Of a DNA stretch of 64,000 bases, positions 26,001-34,079 are shown one piece after another. The DNA comes from Selenomonas sputigena (GTDB taxonomy: Bacteria > Bacillota > Negativicutes > Selenomonadales > Selenomonadaceae), in contig NZ_CP110383.1 in assembly GCF_026015965.1 (NCBI RefSeq), positions 1,736,049 to 1,800,048 on the forward strand, written 5' to 3'. Positions within the stretch are counted from its first letter, which is position 1; every line of letters starts with the position of its first letter. A model generated the notes under the pieces. It was not told where the DNA came from. It ran no database searches and saw only the letters and a program-made list of their open reading frames with translations. A program made the translations under genes and the position numbers.

Positions 26001-29000
26001 ATGTCGATCTCTTTCGTCCCATCTTTCACATAGCTCTTCGTCACAAGGTTCTTCCAAAGCGTAGGATTCTGACTCGCCGTCTTGCCCGAGACGAAGCCCG
26101 TGCCATCGTGTCCCTGCACCCACTTGTTGCCGTCGTATGTTTTCTCGACTGCACCGGTCTGCAAGCCGATGTTGAAGTTGTCCCCTGTGACCTTGCGCTT
26201 CTCGATCAGGCCATAGCCTTTCATCGTATAGTATAGGTTGCCATTGGAATCAACCATCGTATCCTTGTCGAGATCAGCATTCTCTCCTGCGGCATCCTTG
26301 TAGACCAGCTTATAGTTGCCGGCATCAGCGCCCGTGAGCTGGATGCGGCGATACGTCACATACTTGTTCTTGTTCGCCGCCGTATCATCGGCATTGGCAT
26401 CTTTCTTGTTGTAATGGCGATAATACTTGTCCGTCGCGTCCGATCCGTCCGGCTTTTCTGCGATGTGGTTGAGCTCGACGTCGTCGAGTACGCCATTAGT
26501 ATTCGCATCGTCTGCTCCCGGCGCCGATTCGTGCTTTTTCGGCCTCGCCAATTCCAGCTTTCCCTGCCCCGTCGCTACATCGACATCACCGTTGTACTGC
26601 CGCCGGACATCCGTAGGAGCCTTGACGAGAAGATCCGCCTGGGTGATCGTGCCTTTGCCCGTAAGCGGCGCATGCACAGCATCCCATTTCTGTCCCGCAT
26701 ACGTCGAGCCACCGTCCGGCGCATGGTAGAAAACATAGTTCGTCGGCACGCCAGTAACCTTCGGCGTATAGAGAACCTTGTCGTCTGCAGCGCCGGCATT
26801 GCGATTTTGATAAGCGCCCGTCGAGATATTGGATGCATCATCCAAATTACCCTTCTTGGCAAATCCCGCATTATTCTGTCCGCCATTGCCAAGACTGAGG
26901 AACGGATCTCCGCTGGTCGCTCCCTGGAGGATCAGTTTCGTCGTTCCGTCGTAGGACTTCGTGGTCATTTCCGGGTTCTTGGCGTTGCCGCTGAGGCTCA
27001 CATACATCTTGCGCGACTGGATGTAGCCGACGCCGTCCCGCTCGAAGGTGATGTGATTGTGATCGCCGTCCACCGTGTACTTTCCTGTTGTCGTATTCCC
27101 ATCGTGCCAGTTGCCAAGCTCGTAATTCCCTGCGGCCTCTCCGAGAAGCTTGATCGTATATTTGACGCCATAGGCAGCGGCACCTGCGTGCAGTGTAGCG
27201 CCATCATCCTCCTGCGCGTTTGCGTTCGGTGCCTTGAAGTCTCCTGTATTGGCAAGTGTATTGTAATATACGGAGTTCGCCCGCTCAATCTCGTAGCCGA
27301 TGCCCGGCTTGAGTTCCGTCCCATCGACCGTGAGCTTCCGCAGTCCGTCCGCCTCGGCACGTTCGTTCGCATCGTACGTCTTCGTGACCTTGCTCTTCAA
27401 GAGTATCTTGAGGTTGTCCTTCGTCAGAACCATCTTCGTGATGTCGCCGAGGACGTCGAACGCATCGTCAATCTCATAGTTGCCGCTGTCCGCTCCCGTG
27501 AGAGCCTTCGAGATGCCCGTATATGCCACGGTATAGTTCGTGCCGCGGTTCACGGCCTTCTCAGCTTTCGTCGCGTCCTTGTAATACGTTCCCGTGATCG
27601 TAGTGCCGGTGCCCGTATTGAGCGTGACCGTATCGCCCGAGATCTTGCCGTCGAGGGTATGCTTGCCATCCAGCAGCGACGCCGAAGCGTCAGAGCCGCC
27701 ATTGTAGCCGCGCGTGACCGGCGAAGTAGATGTAAGCGTCAGCTTCTTCGGCGTGATCTTGCCCGTGCCCGTCATCGTGATGGCGCTGCCTGTCGTCGCC
27801 GTGCCGCCTGTGGGCGTGTAGCTCAGGACATAGTTCGTCGCGGCATTCGTACCTGTGAGGCCGATCTTGTACTCGACGTCCTTGCCATCTTCAATAACAT
27901 CGCCCGTCGCCGTGCGCGAGACGTCCTTGTCGCCGGCCTCCAATCCGCTCGCCTTCTTCTTGTAGACGGCAGACGTCGCCTTGATCTCCGCGCCGTCGCC
28001 TTCGACGAGCTTGTGATCGTCGGCCGTGCCTGTGACGTAGCCGAAGTTCGTGCCGAACAGCTTGTTGTTCGTCGTGCCGTTCGTGCCGTCCGTGACAGCC
28101 GTCGTCTTGTCATACACCTTGTCGATACCCGTCTTCTTCAAGAGGTCGACCGTGATCTCGCGCGGCGCGATGAACCCCGCACCCGTAACGGCATAGTCAT
28201 CCGTCGTGTTGAGCGCACGCGTCGTGCCGCCGCCGAGATCAAGCTCGTAGTTTGCGAGCGTCTCACCATTCGTCGTGTCGCTCGCCTTGAGGGTATAGGA
28301 AAGAACCCGCGCACCATTGGGATTCGTGGTCGCGTTGTAGACGTCCTTCGTCGTCGCGCTCGTGGCGCTGTTCTTGTAGTAGGCCTTGTTGTCCGCAGCA
28401 CTGATGTTGAACTTGAGCTTGTCCTTGTCCGCCTCGATGACGTTCCTGCCCGTGTCCAAGGCTTTGCCGGCTTCCTTGTCGACCGTGCCCTGCACCTTGC
28501 GCGTGCTGTCGACGACGAGGTAGTCCGTGCCGTCGTAAACCTTCGGCTTGCCCGAGACAGTGAAAGCCGACGCGTCAATCTTGCGCTTTTCAATCGTGCC
28601 CGTGCCCCAGATCGTACCGCCGTCCGTCTTCACCGCGCCGATGTAGCGGTCATTCGTCAATTTGTTCGCATCATTCGTAAGGGATGTGTAATCTGCCGCA
28701 TGCGCAGCCTTGTACGCGTCCTCGCCAGCAGCCTTCTCACGGTAGAGCACGTCGCCCGTCTTATTGACGAGCATATAGTTCGCCGTCGAGCCCGTCGCTC
28801 CGGCGGCAAGCTTGATGTTCTTGTAGGCGATGTCGCGGTCGACCTTGGCATTGCCCGAAGTATTATCGTCGGCATCGGACGTTTTGTCCTTCATGTACTT
28901 CGCCTTAATGTCCGTGTAGTTGAGCTTGACGTCGCCCGCGGCATAGCCGCCTGCGGTCTTCGCCTCGAGTTTCAGCACATCGTTTGTCGTCTTCGGATCA

Positions 29001-31435
29001 ACCGTACTCTTCACGTTCGCCGTGCCATCGTATGTCTTGCTGTAGTCCTTCGTATCGTCAAGGCCGACGACGATTTTCTTCTGGCGGATATTGCCCTTGA
29101 GGCCGGAAGCGGGCGGCGTAAGGCTGGCAGCATCAATATTGCTGTAGTTTACCGCGTCCGCGCCCGTGAGCGTGAAGGTCCCCCCTATAGTCAGTGACTT
29201 GCCGTAACCAGCATTGGCATCTGCGAAATTAGCAGTCACAGGATGCGCCGGATCAATGCCAATCGTTGCATTATCGCCGTCTATGACCCCTGTGATGCTG
29301 ATACTGTCCGCCGTCAGGGACTTCTTTAGCGCATCCGTCGCGTCGGGCGTGGTGTCGTATTCCTTCTCGATCGTCAGGTCGTTCCAACTGCCGACGACCT
29401 TGCGCTTCGCGATCGCAACGTTCGTGCCCGCGACGTCGTAGCCATGCTGTCCGCCGTAGAGGACGGCCGTCTTGCCCGCATTGCGGCGGCCGTGGTCGGT
29501 GTCGAGCTTGATCTCCTTCGGATCGTTGGCTGCAGGCGCCGTGTAGCCAACGATGTTTACATCGGAGACATTCTGCACTTCCGTTCCGTCCGCCTTCGTA
29601 ATCTTACGATAGGTGGCGTCGTAAGTGCGCTCGGGTATGCTCGCTCCGTTATTCGTTTTGAGCGTGCCGCTGATTATATCCGTATATGTATTGGAAACAT
29701 TGCCGCTGTGTGCATGACCCGACTGCTCAAAATCGGCATACGAATACTCCGCCTGCACCGTGCCCTGCATAAAGGCGGTAAGAAGCGGCGTCGACTGCCC
29801 CGCGAAGATGCGCCACGTCGTATTCGCGCCGCCCTCGTCGGAGATGTCCCATGCGCCATAAGAAGAAGCCTGCTTGGCATCCTTATCATCGACAGCAGTC
29901 CCCGTCACCTTATTCGTATTGACTAACTTGGCTTTGCCCGTCGATGTCGCATAAGAATCGTAAGCGTTGATCGTATTATCCGCAATTCCCAATTGCGTGC
30001 CTTGAGACGTGTATGCATTCTTGATAAAAGACGAACCGCCCAATGACTTATAAACAGCGCGCGAAGTGCCTGCTTTGAGAAGGCCCGTATTGTAAACAGC
30101 ATAAATCTGGCTGGTGCCTTGAATCCAACCTGCCACGCCAGCCGCCTGAGAATTAATTGGGGCCGTATTATAGGCATTGTCCAGACTGGAAGCATCCAGT
30201 CTGCCAACAAGACCTCCCGCCTCATGCGGAGAAGCACCACCGATCTCCTTCGTAGCCGCTGGAGTGGCACTCGACACCTCATTGTAGACATTGAATATAT
30301 GCGTACTATTTTCCGCCTTGCCGACGACAGCGCCGCCATAGTCAAGCGTGGAGAGATTCGCATCGCGGATGCCGACATTCGCGATCTCCGCACCTGATGC
30401 ATTGCCGAAAAGCCCCGCATAGTCCGTGGCATCGCCCGATGCCACGGTCATATTCTTGATTTCGTGGAACATGCCGTCGAATTTGCCTGTAAAGGGATCG
30501 GTATTCGTGCCGATCGACGTATGCGCCGCGCCTCCAAAGTCGATATCATTGCGCAGCATATATCTGCCCGCAAGACCTCCGGCAGTCGTCCTTATTGCAT
30601 CGAGATCTGCCTTGCTGCCGACGAGCTTGTACATATTGGCATCCGTGAGATTCTTGTACTTACCCGTACTGCCATACGTCGGTGCAGAAGAAACATAGCC
30701 CACATGCACATAGCCCTTGTTGGCACGCACGGTCTTCATACCGCCAGCATCCACCTCAAGCGCACTCTGGTCAGCGACGGCAGAGACATCCGGCGAGTCG
30801 ATCTTCGCATCGTTCATGATGCGCACGCTCTTGCCTTCGAGGACGATCTTCGTCGCCTTGACCGAGCCGCTGCCGTCGACAAGGCTGACGATATCGGACT
30901 CGGCCAGACCCGCCGAGCTGGCCGCGCTCCCATTGATGATACTGCCCGTGACTCCAGCACTCTCTGGAGTATCGAGATCGATCGTGCCATTTTTGACAGA
31001 TGTGCCGATGGCGTCGGCATCGAGTTTGCGCGTCGTCACATAGAGGTTGCCGACATTGACGCTAGCCGTTTCGCCAAAGACAACGCCGTTCGTATTCGCG
31101 ATATAGACATTCTTGCCGCCTGTAATCGAGCCGTCGATGCGCGACGTGACCTTGCCCGTGACGACATTGAGGTAATTGTTCGTCTTGGCGCCGCCGTCAA
31201 ACTCTACAGATTCACCGTTTTTGACGGAAAAATCCTTCCAGCCGATAACATTGTTCGTATTATGGCTTTCGATTGTCGTTGCCGTACCAACATTAACCGT
31301 CGCACCGCCTGCACGCACACCCTTATCATCCAGAGACGGCGCGCCGTGCGCCGTCGAGGCAATGCCGAGGAGGCCGGCAAAGAGGCCGAGGCTGACTTGA
31401 CACGCCAAGGCGTCCTTCTTGCTCATTCCTCTCAT
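20021..31435 (-). CDS. Giant TpsA-type adhesin with YDG repeats
   Basis: 3804 residues. Order: signal peptide (1 to about 31, ending STAHG); filamentous-haemagglutinin/TPS secretion domain (about 32-180, with IGWKDFSVKNGESVEF and NTNGVVFGETASVNVGNL); GLUG-like repeats (about 290-480, such as GGLVGRLDASSLDNAYN); then some 20-22 YDG/MBG modules of roughly 110-170 residues to about 3400, each opening with a [KR]xYDGT-like strand and closing with a GxGxI strand. A Gly/Ala/Gln-rich tail with 44-residue repeats ends in KKKTKASA. ATG 31435 follows AAAGGAAG. I noticed no Cys after the signal. It should be secreted through an outer-membrane TpsB pore, which is not in the window. Confidence 0.92.
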   Translation of the reverse strand: MRGMSKKDALACQVSLGLFAGLLGIASTAHGAPSLDDKGVRAGGATVNVGTATTIESHNTNNVIGWKDFSVKNGESVEFDGGAKTNNYLNVVTGKVTSRIDGSITGGKNVYIANTNGVVFGETASVNVGNLYVTTRKLDADAIGTSVKNGTIDLDTPESAGVTGSIINGSAASSAGLAESDIVSLVDGSGSVKATKIVLEGKSVRIMNDAKIDSPDVSAVADQSALEVDAGGMKTVRANKGYVHVGYVSSAPTYGSTGKYKNLTDANMYKLVGSKADLDAIRTTAGGLAGRYMLRNDIDFGGAAHTSIGTNTDPFTGKFDGMFHEIKNMTVASGDATDYAGLFGNASGAEIANVGIRDANLSTLDYGGAVVGKAENSTHIFNVYNEVSSATPAATKEIGGASPHEAGGLVGRLDASSLDNAYNTAPINSQAAGVAGWIQGTSQIYAVYNTGLLKAGTSRAVYKSLGGSSFIKNAYTSQGTQLGIADNTINAYDSYATSTGKAKLVNTNKVTGTAVDDKDAKQASSYGAWDISDEGGANTTWRIFAGQSTPLLTAFMQGTVQAEYSYADFEQSGHAHSGNVSNTYTDIISGTLKTNNGASIPERTYDATYRKITKADGTEVQNVSDVNIVGYTAPAANDPKEIKLDTDHGRRNAGKTAVLYGGQHGYDVAGTNVAIAKRKVVGSWNDLTIEKEYDTTPDATDALKKSLTADSISITGVIDGDNATIGIDPAHPVTANFADANAGYGKSLTIGGTFTLTGADAVNYSNIDAASLTPPASGLKGNIRQKKIVVGLDDTKDYSKTYDGTANVKSTVDPKTTNDVLKLEAKTAGGYAAGDVKLNYTDIKAKYMKDKTSDADDNTSGNAKVDRDIAYKNIKLAAGATGSTANYMLVNKTGDVLYREKAAGEDAYKAAHAADYTSLTNDANKLTNDRYIGAVKTDGGTIWGTGTIEKRKIDASAFTVSGKPKVYDGTDYLVVDSTRKVQGTVDKEAGKALDTGRNVIEADKDKLKFNISAADNKAYYKNSATSATTKDVYNATTNPNGARVLSYTLKASDTTNGETLANYELDLGGGTTRALNTTDDYAVTGAGFIAPREITVDLLKKTGIDKVYDKTTAVTDGTNGTTNNKLFGTNFGYVTGTADDHKLVEGDGAEIKATSAVYKKKASGLEAGDKDVSRTATGDVIEDGKDVEYKIGLTGTNAATNYVLSYTPTGGTATTGSAITMTGTGKITPKKLTLTSTSPVTRGYNGGSDASASLLDGKHTLDGKISGDTVTLNTGTGTTITGTYYKDATKAEKAVNRGTNYTVAYTGISKALTGADSGNYEIDDAFDVLGDITKMVLTKDNLKILLKSKVTKTYDANERAEADGLRKLTVDGTELKPGIGYEIERANSVYYNTLANTGDFKAPNANAQEDDGATLHAGAAAYGVKYTIKLLGEAAGNYELGNWHDGNTTTGKYTVDGDHNHITFERDGVGYIQSRKMYVSLSGNAKNPEMTTKSYDGTTKLILQGATSGDPFLSLGNGGQNNAGFAKKGNLDDASNISTGAYQNRNAGAADDKVLYTPKVTGVPTNYVFYHAPDGGSTYAGQKWDAVHAPLTGKGTITQADLLVKAPTDVRRQYNGDVDVATGQGKLELARPKKHESAPGADDANTNGVLDDVELNHIAEKPDGSDATDKYYRHYNKKDANADDTAANKNKYVTYRRIQLTGADAGNYKLVYKDAAGENADLDKDTMVDSNGNLYYTMKGYGLIEKRKVTGDNFNIGLQTGAVEKTYDGNKWVQGHDGTGFVSGKTASQNPTLWKNLVTKSYVKDGTKEIDIGIASVNEAEYRPTDNTGNAGTRAKDAGASKKVRLNVTFDSADLKNFDLSDLRNAAPNEGAWQADGSYDYYKIMDGKINPKELRVDADAYARKVYDGTSKVKDIENHLHLHDEDVVKEGTDGDDVKLVYGSGKSEGLYKQGGADVSKANIDPFAAAAKGYDVEYTVSFDGKDKGNYTFKHGGTAVADGGKITAKGDIERRMVFADLVNPTLEKYYDGTKDAKRYSSTSNANEDIEDANLTNATAGSAKSVTVLAKSSASFSDDHIKNRDTGLLNADKWSAKGEFAEKDAGARKVTYTLTLSDGTQDNYRIYKKSDFDQLDKGALTLAEFQNKALARDAGTGSAKIDGEGTIQKANLLVKAAEAQKVYNGNTNTDTVTGGILSKLTIDGVYYDTAKAAVQAGGAYEASATLNHTPAHDEYRAKYRDPNVKPKDGKANAVNYSHIQLVDQANNYNLVYQTTEGIKDLEADTTAGYYKLTGAGKITPLTITDVELNPAFNPSSIRKTYDGTADIPDAMDRLRKSGAKVKVKYTEGATPKEWDITEIDGAYSATGKFKDTGTLLAKDAGTNKDVQFTFSVDKDNFIYTGPSIDKPYTGIGTIDPRKVKLTLQDVQKIYDGKTGVKNGYYEGRGSTLKEHANQDVTLRDLIQVEKAERDDKTGALKNERGLLGTDGVALDLANLDAKYLDKNANRSPYSPGAKKDVGYKLHLTGDAKAEDNYEFEVYDNNNTAINQANKTADYNVIGHGDIWYKKVEFDLSQLDKEYDGNANLTEKTLKEKLLLKGAVDGENLSLDDTAIQKIKNGSYGDRKADGSFTQNAHVKRRNGSTGEVVARDVRLQGLDEAMASLSDRDVNGAKNYFYNGYVDESGTYVHPEDMVYGKGKITPKTVKLKKTWVGGFEKPYDGTSTAKLKGADGRYYSFGEASTVGEKDSDETKTIKQAVKRAFYDKLHLSVDLGTGGGAIPLDYKLYGDAEGDEPANMPYYANPTTKERDANVHNDGALTSKKKDIVYRLKEVTSGKDYKDWELDPGDMEARLLDGTYKPDGTTEGTSPLGYTATITPRKITVDEKDTAPLAKIYDGTDTVKDLLRVGEKPFDSTHPDFAYQGILETDKGKVKVEATSTDGRFHDRRTDAADKNATLDAKSWEELAKRKDYNEYNTKNESGKVVHYNLALKSVQHPDSPNEAEKIALGNYEVASTYDASAEIVKRKVKVELDAVAPETLTRDYDGSTKAAVRGLHFSPTNDAHTGLVGTEQALLQGGNTRQGVYDTKDVKRDENGVVRKNAHTITYGNLAMNDDAVSKNYEIDPANLKTDEAHPEYGSFLQDSGTINPKGLKVELLRQDVQKQYDGTHEVKDNAYGTFREGNFRKVLDNEDNNEKNLQEILTKDEKAFHLDANFDSAGASALDANKQSKADKQVTYDISWSNGNYKLLDKDGNDLTQTKVDKSGVSFTATVRTQPQSGTIYRRRLQVTASDAWKVYNGTTGVNNAWNNLNFANVDEHGNGTGEGAFASESEEQRAKNSLRASYDDAEATEADTPAGALKRHNVNYRFEGADDVMGNYEFVNGTPAGGYSVDGAGFIKRRTLDVLPDWQATYAGKGGVNYTGRIADGSAQANEGSLLTPAVADDLQRFNSGVFTYGPMSGSADYSQPNWQEIQGWYTKDGVRTLARGEYERNYTLNLVPSRLFVAPRTDGVDRTLRPDGQVYAHASYDEKDTFGAHRGPDASLTYTGAGVNYGGTKLQQGTSANVGDAGIRQQGTGTNIGGSAGVGGTAGMNGKVQGATGAVNEAARAAGAQSGAAVKPQGTTGGNAALAGGTAGSGGYYSPSAQPGASVKPQGAQSGAAVKPQGTTGGNAALAGGTAGQGGYYSPSAQPGASVKPQGAQSGVAAKPQGAASAAGSASRVGAGSVVDRGLAAAAGVSVGSSSDARTGASGSLRNSGSSSGAGSYVDGSSRAADRGLANALGKGVGSAGYYNGKGYSHTDDDEEEEIKKKTKASA
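20371..20634. repeat. 132-bp tandem repeat in the adhesin tail
   Basis: Two near-identical 132-bp units begin at 20371 and 20503, encoding a 44-residue unit containing GYYSPSAQPGASVKPQG; partial units flank them. Multiples of three keep the frame, so copy number can vary by slippage. Confidence 0.8.
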
Positions 31436-31463
31436 TTCTCATCTTCCTTTCTATCGCAAGAGA

Positions 31464-31488
31464 AGCCACCACAAGATGTGGTGGCTTT
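31464..31488 (-). terminator. Perfect stem-loop between the long flagellin and adhesin genes
   Basis: An 11-bp perfect stem (31464-31474 with 31478-31488) has a 3-base loop. It lies after the flagellin and about 30 bases before the adhesin start. The downstream minus-strand tract TTCTCTT is a weak terminator, so partial read-through into the adhesin is possible. Confidence 0.6.
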
Positions 31489-31552
31489 CTTTCCTTCTCG
31501 ACTCCTGCCTCGGCAGGGCTTTAAGGCGGCAAAAGCCACCTATATATTCCTA

Positions 31553-32896
31553 CTACTGCAACAGACTCAAGACACCGCTCGACGACTGGTTCGCCTGTGC
31601 GAGCATGGCCTGCGCCGTCTGCGTGAGGATGTTGCTCTTCGTGTAGTCCGTCATCGCCTTCGCCATATCGGCGTCACGAATCGTCGACTCGGCATTCTGC
31701 GTATTCTCGCTCGCCGTGACGATGTTCGACGACGTGAACTGCAGGCGTGCCTGCGCCGCGCCGAGCACCGTCTGCTGGTCGAGGCACATGCCGATGGCGT
31801 TCTCGATGACGTTGACCGCCGCATTGGCGCGTGCACGCGTCGTGACCTGGATCGCCTTCGAGTCCGAGCCCATCATGCCGAGCGCCTTCGCGTGCATATC
31901 GGTGAAGCCGACCTTGACGGCCTGGTTCGAGCGCGTGCCGATCTGGAAGACCATGGCGTTGTCGGGCGTCGGATCTTGAGCGCGCACCGTCATCTGGAAT
32001 TTGTCGAGCATATTGTTCTGCGCCTTCTTGATATTGCCCTGCGAATCGGTCAGGCAGAACGTCACGCCGCCGATCTGTCCTGCAGTACCACCATTGGCTG
32101 CACGGATGCAAACAGCATCCTTGCCGTCCGCCGTCCGCACCTCATGATTATACTGGTCGACACCGACATAAGAAAGATCTGTTCCTCCCGTATAGGCCTC
32201 AAGATCCTGTCCGCCCGGATTCGGCACGAACTGTCCCGCAGCCGTCGTGAAACAATCAGCCAACGTAAGATTGCCAACTCGGAAGGTCTTTTCATACGTT
32301 TTGCCGTCCTTGACGTAAGAAACCGTCATCCAATCCGAAGGCAAGATACCGAGGCTCTTACCGTTCCGATCGGCATATTCCGAAAGAGCCTTTCCCGTGG
32401 CATTCGTCCCTTCCGCAAAGGCCTGGTTTGCCCATGTGGACTGCGTACCATGAGGCACTGCCACCTGGTTATTGTACGTGCCGCTCATCAGAATCTTGCC
32501 GTTGTACTGGATGTTCGCATTATCATTGATCTGATCGACCATCGCGTCCATTTCCTTCTGGATCGTCGCGCGGTCGTCATCGGTGTTCGTGTCGTTCGCC
32601 GCGTTGATGCACTTCTCCTTGAGCGTGCGCAAGATCTCGACGGTCGAGGCGACAGCGCCCTCGGCGACCTTCATCATGCTGTTGCCGTTCTGCGTGTTCT
32701 GATTGTCCTGATCGAGCGCACGAATCTGCACGCGCATGCGCTCGGAGATCGACATGCCCGAAGGATCGTCGCCTGCGCTCGTGATCTTCATGCCCGAGGA
32801 AACCTGTGCAAGGCTCTTCGCGCGATCCTTCTCGTTCTTGTTCAGCGTGTTCAGCGTATTCGCTGCCTGCATATTGTTCTTTACTACTAGTGGCAC
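31553..32896 (-). CDS. Long flagellin
   Basis: 447 residues from GTG 32896, giving the canonical PLVVKNNMQAANTLNTLNKN start; AGGGAGG lies eight bases upstream. Earlier in-frame ATGs are not credible. Conserved D0/D1 parts include SSGMKITSAGDDPSGMSISERMRVQIRALDQD and IQYNGKILMSG at the N-side, and LGAAQARLQFTSSNIVTASENTQNAESTIRDADMAKAM to SGVLSLLQ at the C-side. The central domain (about 150-330) is variable. Five cysteines (in KCINAAN, DCFTTAA, VCIRAAN, FCLTDS, MCLDQQ) are odd for a flagellin. It forms the filament outside the cell. Confidence 0.95.
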   Translation of the reverse strand: MPLVVKNNMQAANTLNTLNKNEKDRAKSLAQVSSGMKITSAGDDPSGMSISERMRVQIRALDQDNQNTQNGNSMMKVAEGAVASTVEILRTLKEKCINAANDTNTDDDRATIQKEMDAMVDQINDNANIQYNGKILMSGTYNNQVAVPHGTQSTWANQAFAEGTNATGKALSEYADRNGKSLGILPSDWMTVSYVKDGKTYEKTFRVGNLTLADCFTTAAGQFVPNPGGQDLEAYTGGTDLSYVGVDQYNHEVRTADGKDAVCIRAANGGTAGQIGGVTFCLTDSQGNIKKAQNNMLDKFQMTVRAQDPTPDNAMVFQIGTRSNQAVKVGFTDMHAKALGMMGSDSKAIQVTTRARANAAVNVIENAIGMCLDQQTVLGAAQARLQFTSSNIVTASENTQNAESTIRDADMAKAMTDYTKSNILTQTAQAMLAQANQSSSGVLSLLQ

Positions 32897-33016
32897 AGCA
32901 AAAACCTCCCTGATCATTGACGCCACAGCCAAAGAAACGCGCTTCCTTACGCTGCGACTGTCTTCCCTGATATGCCCAGAGGTCTCCGCCGACCTCCCTA
33001 TCGCTTTACAGCAATT

Positions 33017-33043
33017 ATATCGTAGCTTCCTCCATTTTCCTTA
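33017..33043 (-). promoter_or_regulatory. Possible sigma-28-like promoter of the long flagellin
   Basis: On the minus strand TAAG is followed after 15 bases by TACGATAT. The sigma-28 consensus is TAAA-N15-GCCGATAA. It lies about 120 bases upstream of the GTG start. The match is partial. Confidence 0.35.
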
Positions 33044-33130
33044 AGCAAGGCGATGATTTTTTTTTGCCATGAAGCCCCAAGAGGTCAAGCCGAAGGCGCT
33101 GACCTTTCGCCGTTTTTCCATATTCTCCGA

Positions 33131-33682
33131 TCACACGAGCAGCTTCTTCATCTTCTGCAGCGCACGCCGCTTGACGACGGCGGCATAAGCGGCGCTGAGG
33201 CCGAGCTTCGCTGCGGCTTCCTTGAGACTCCAATCCGCAAGATAGACGAGCGACAGAAGTTCCTTCTCGCGCTCCGACAGCGTCTTCATCGCAGCGAAGA
33301 GCGCGTCCTTGAGCGCAAAATGCATAGGTGCGTCGCTCGCGGTCTCATCCTCGACGGATTCCCAGAAGCTCTTGCCCTCCTCGTCATCTCCCGGATGCAC
33401 CTCTCGCTGCCAATAAGCACGTTCGCGGCGGAAGAGCGTATGCAGATCGCCGTAGACGCGGCGCTTGGCAAAGCCCTCGAACGGCACGCCGAGCGCTGCG
33501 TCAAAGTCGCGCACGGCGCGCAGAAAGCTCTCGTGTGCCGCCTGCAAAGCGTCCTCAAATACGGTGCGCAGATGGCGCTGCCGCGCCGCGCGAAAGAACA
33601 TCCCTTGAAACTTCTCGCAAAGCTCTGCCAGAACTTCGCCATTTCCCCTCTGCGACTCTAAAACCATTTCGTTGATTGTCAT
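33131..33682 (-). CDS. Small sigma-70 family sigma factor
   Basis: 183 residues from ATG 33682 (MTINEMVLESQRGNGEVLAEL). Region 2 spans about 5-75 (FEDALQAAHESFLRAVRDFDAALGVPFEGFAKRRVYGDLHTLFR). Region 4 spans about 125-180 (LSEREKELLSLVYLADWSLKEAAAKLGLSAAYAAVVKRRALQKM). There is no region 3 or region 1.1. It resembles the SigH/SigI-like or phage-like small sigma group and not FliA. No anti-sigma gene adjoins it. It is the gene upstream of the long flagellin, so control of surface genes is possible but unproven. Confidence 0.85.
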   Translation of the reverse strand: MTINEMVLESQRGNGEVLAELCEKFQGMFFRAARQRHLRTVFEDALQAAHESFLRAVRDFDAALGVPFEGFAKRRVYGDLHTLFRRERAYWQREVHPGDDEEGKSFWESVEDETASDAPMHFALKDALFAAMKTLSEREKELLSLVYLADWSLKEAAAKLGLSAAYAAVVKRRALQKMKKLLV

Positions 33683-33722
33683 TTTCCTCACCCTTGGGCG
33701 AGGAACCGGTTCCTCTATATTA

Positions 33723-33884
33723 GGGAACCACTGATAAATTCAGCCACCCATCTTCACGCATCTGCGCTGTCCTCTCGTCGTCGACAAATCCTCGACGTAG
33801 CACCGCTACGCCTCCGGTCTGTCTCCTCGATAGAACCAGCGCATCTGCGCAAATCTGGGCGACTTCATTTTATCAGCGTTTCCC
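33723..33884. mobile_element. 162-bp non-autonomous inverted-repeat element (MITE-like, copy B)
   Basis: Termini GGGAACCACTGATAAA and, on the complement of the other end, GGGAAACGCTGATAAA. A perfect 4-bp duplication ATTA flanks it (33719-33722 and 33885-33888). The interior matches copy A with scattered changes and no gene. The 150 bases to its right hold nothing I recognise. Confidence 0.85.
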
Positions 33885-34043
33885 ATTAGCGCTTGCCGCT
33901 ATTGTAGCGAAGAGGATGCGGCAGGCGCAAAAGCCGAGTGAGGGCTGACTCGACGGGAAGTTTGGGAGGAAGAGACCTCCACAAGCGTTTCAGCCCAATC
34001 CAAAGCCCTCCCCGCAGAACAGCAAAACCCAGCAAAGTACAGC

Positions 34044-34073
34044 TTGCACAGAACTCAGCGCGTATGCTATACT
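34044..34073 (+). promoter_or_regulatory. Promoter of the antitoxin RNA
   Basis: TTGCAC (34044-34049), 18-base spacer, TATACT (34068-34073) with TGC extended -10. It points toward the toxin gene from its 3' side. Confidence 0.65.
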
Positions 34074-34079
34074 ATATGC

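Noticed and set aside
33723..33884. Considered whether the 162-bp element is a structured RNA or riboswitch
   Set aside because: It occurs in unrelated contexts, including inside a gene, with inverted termini and a target duplication, which points to transposition.
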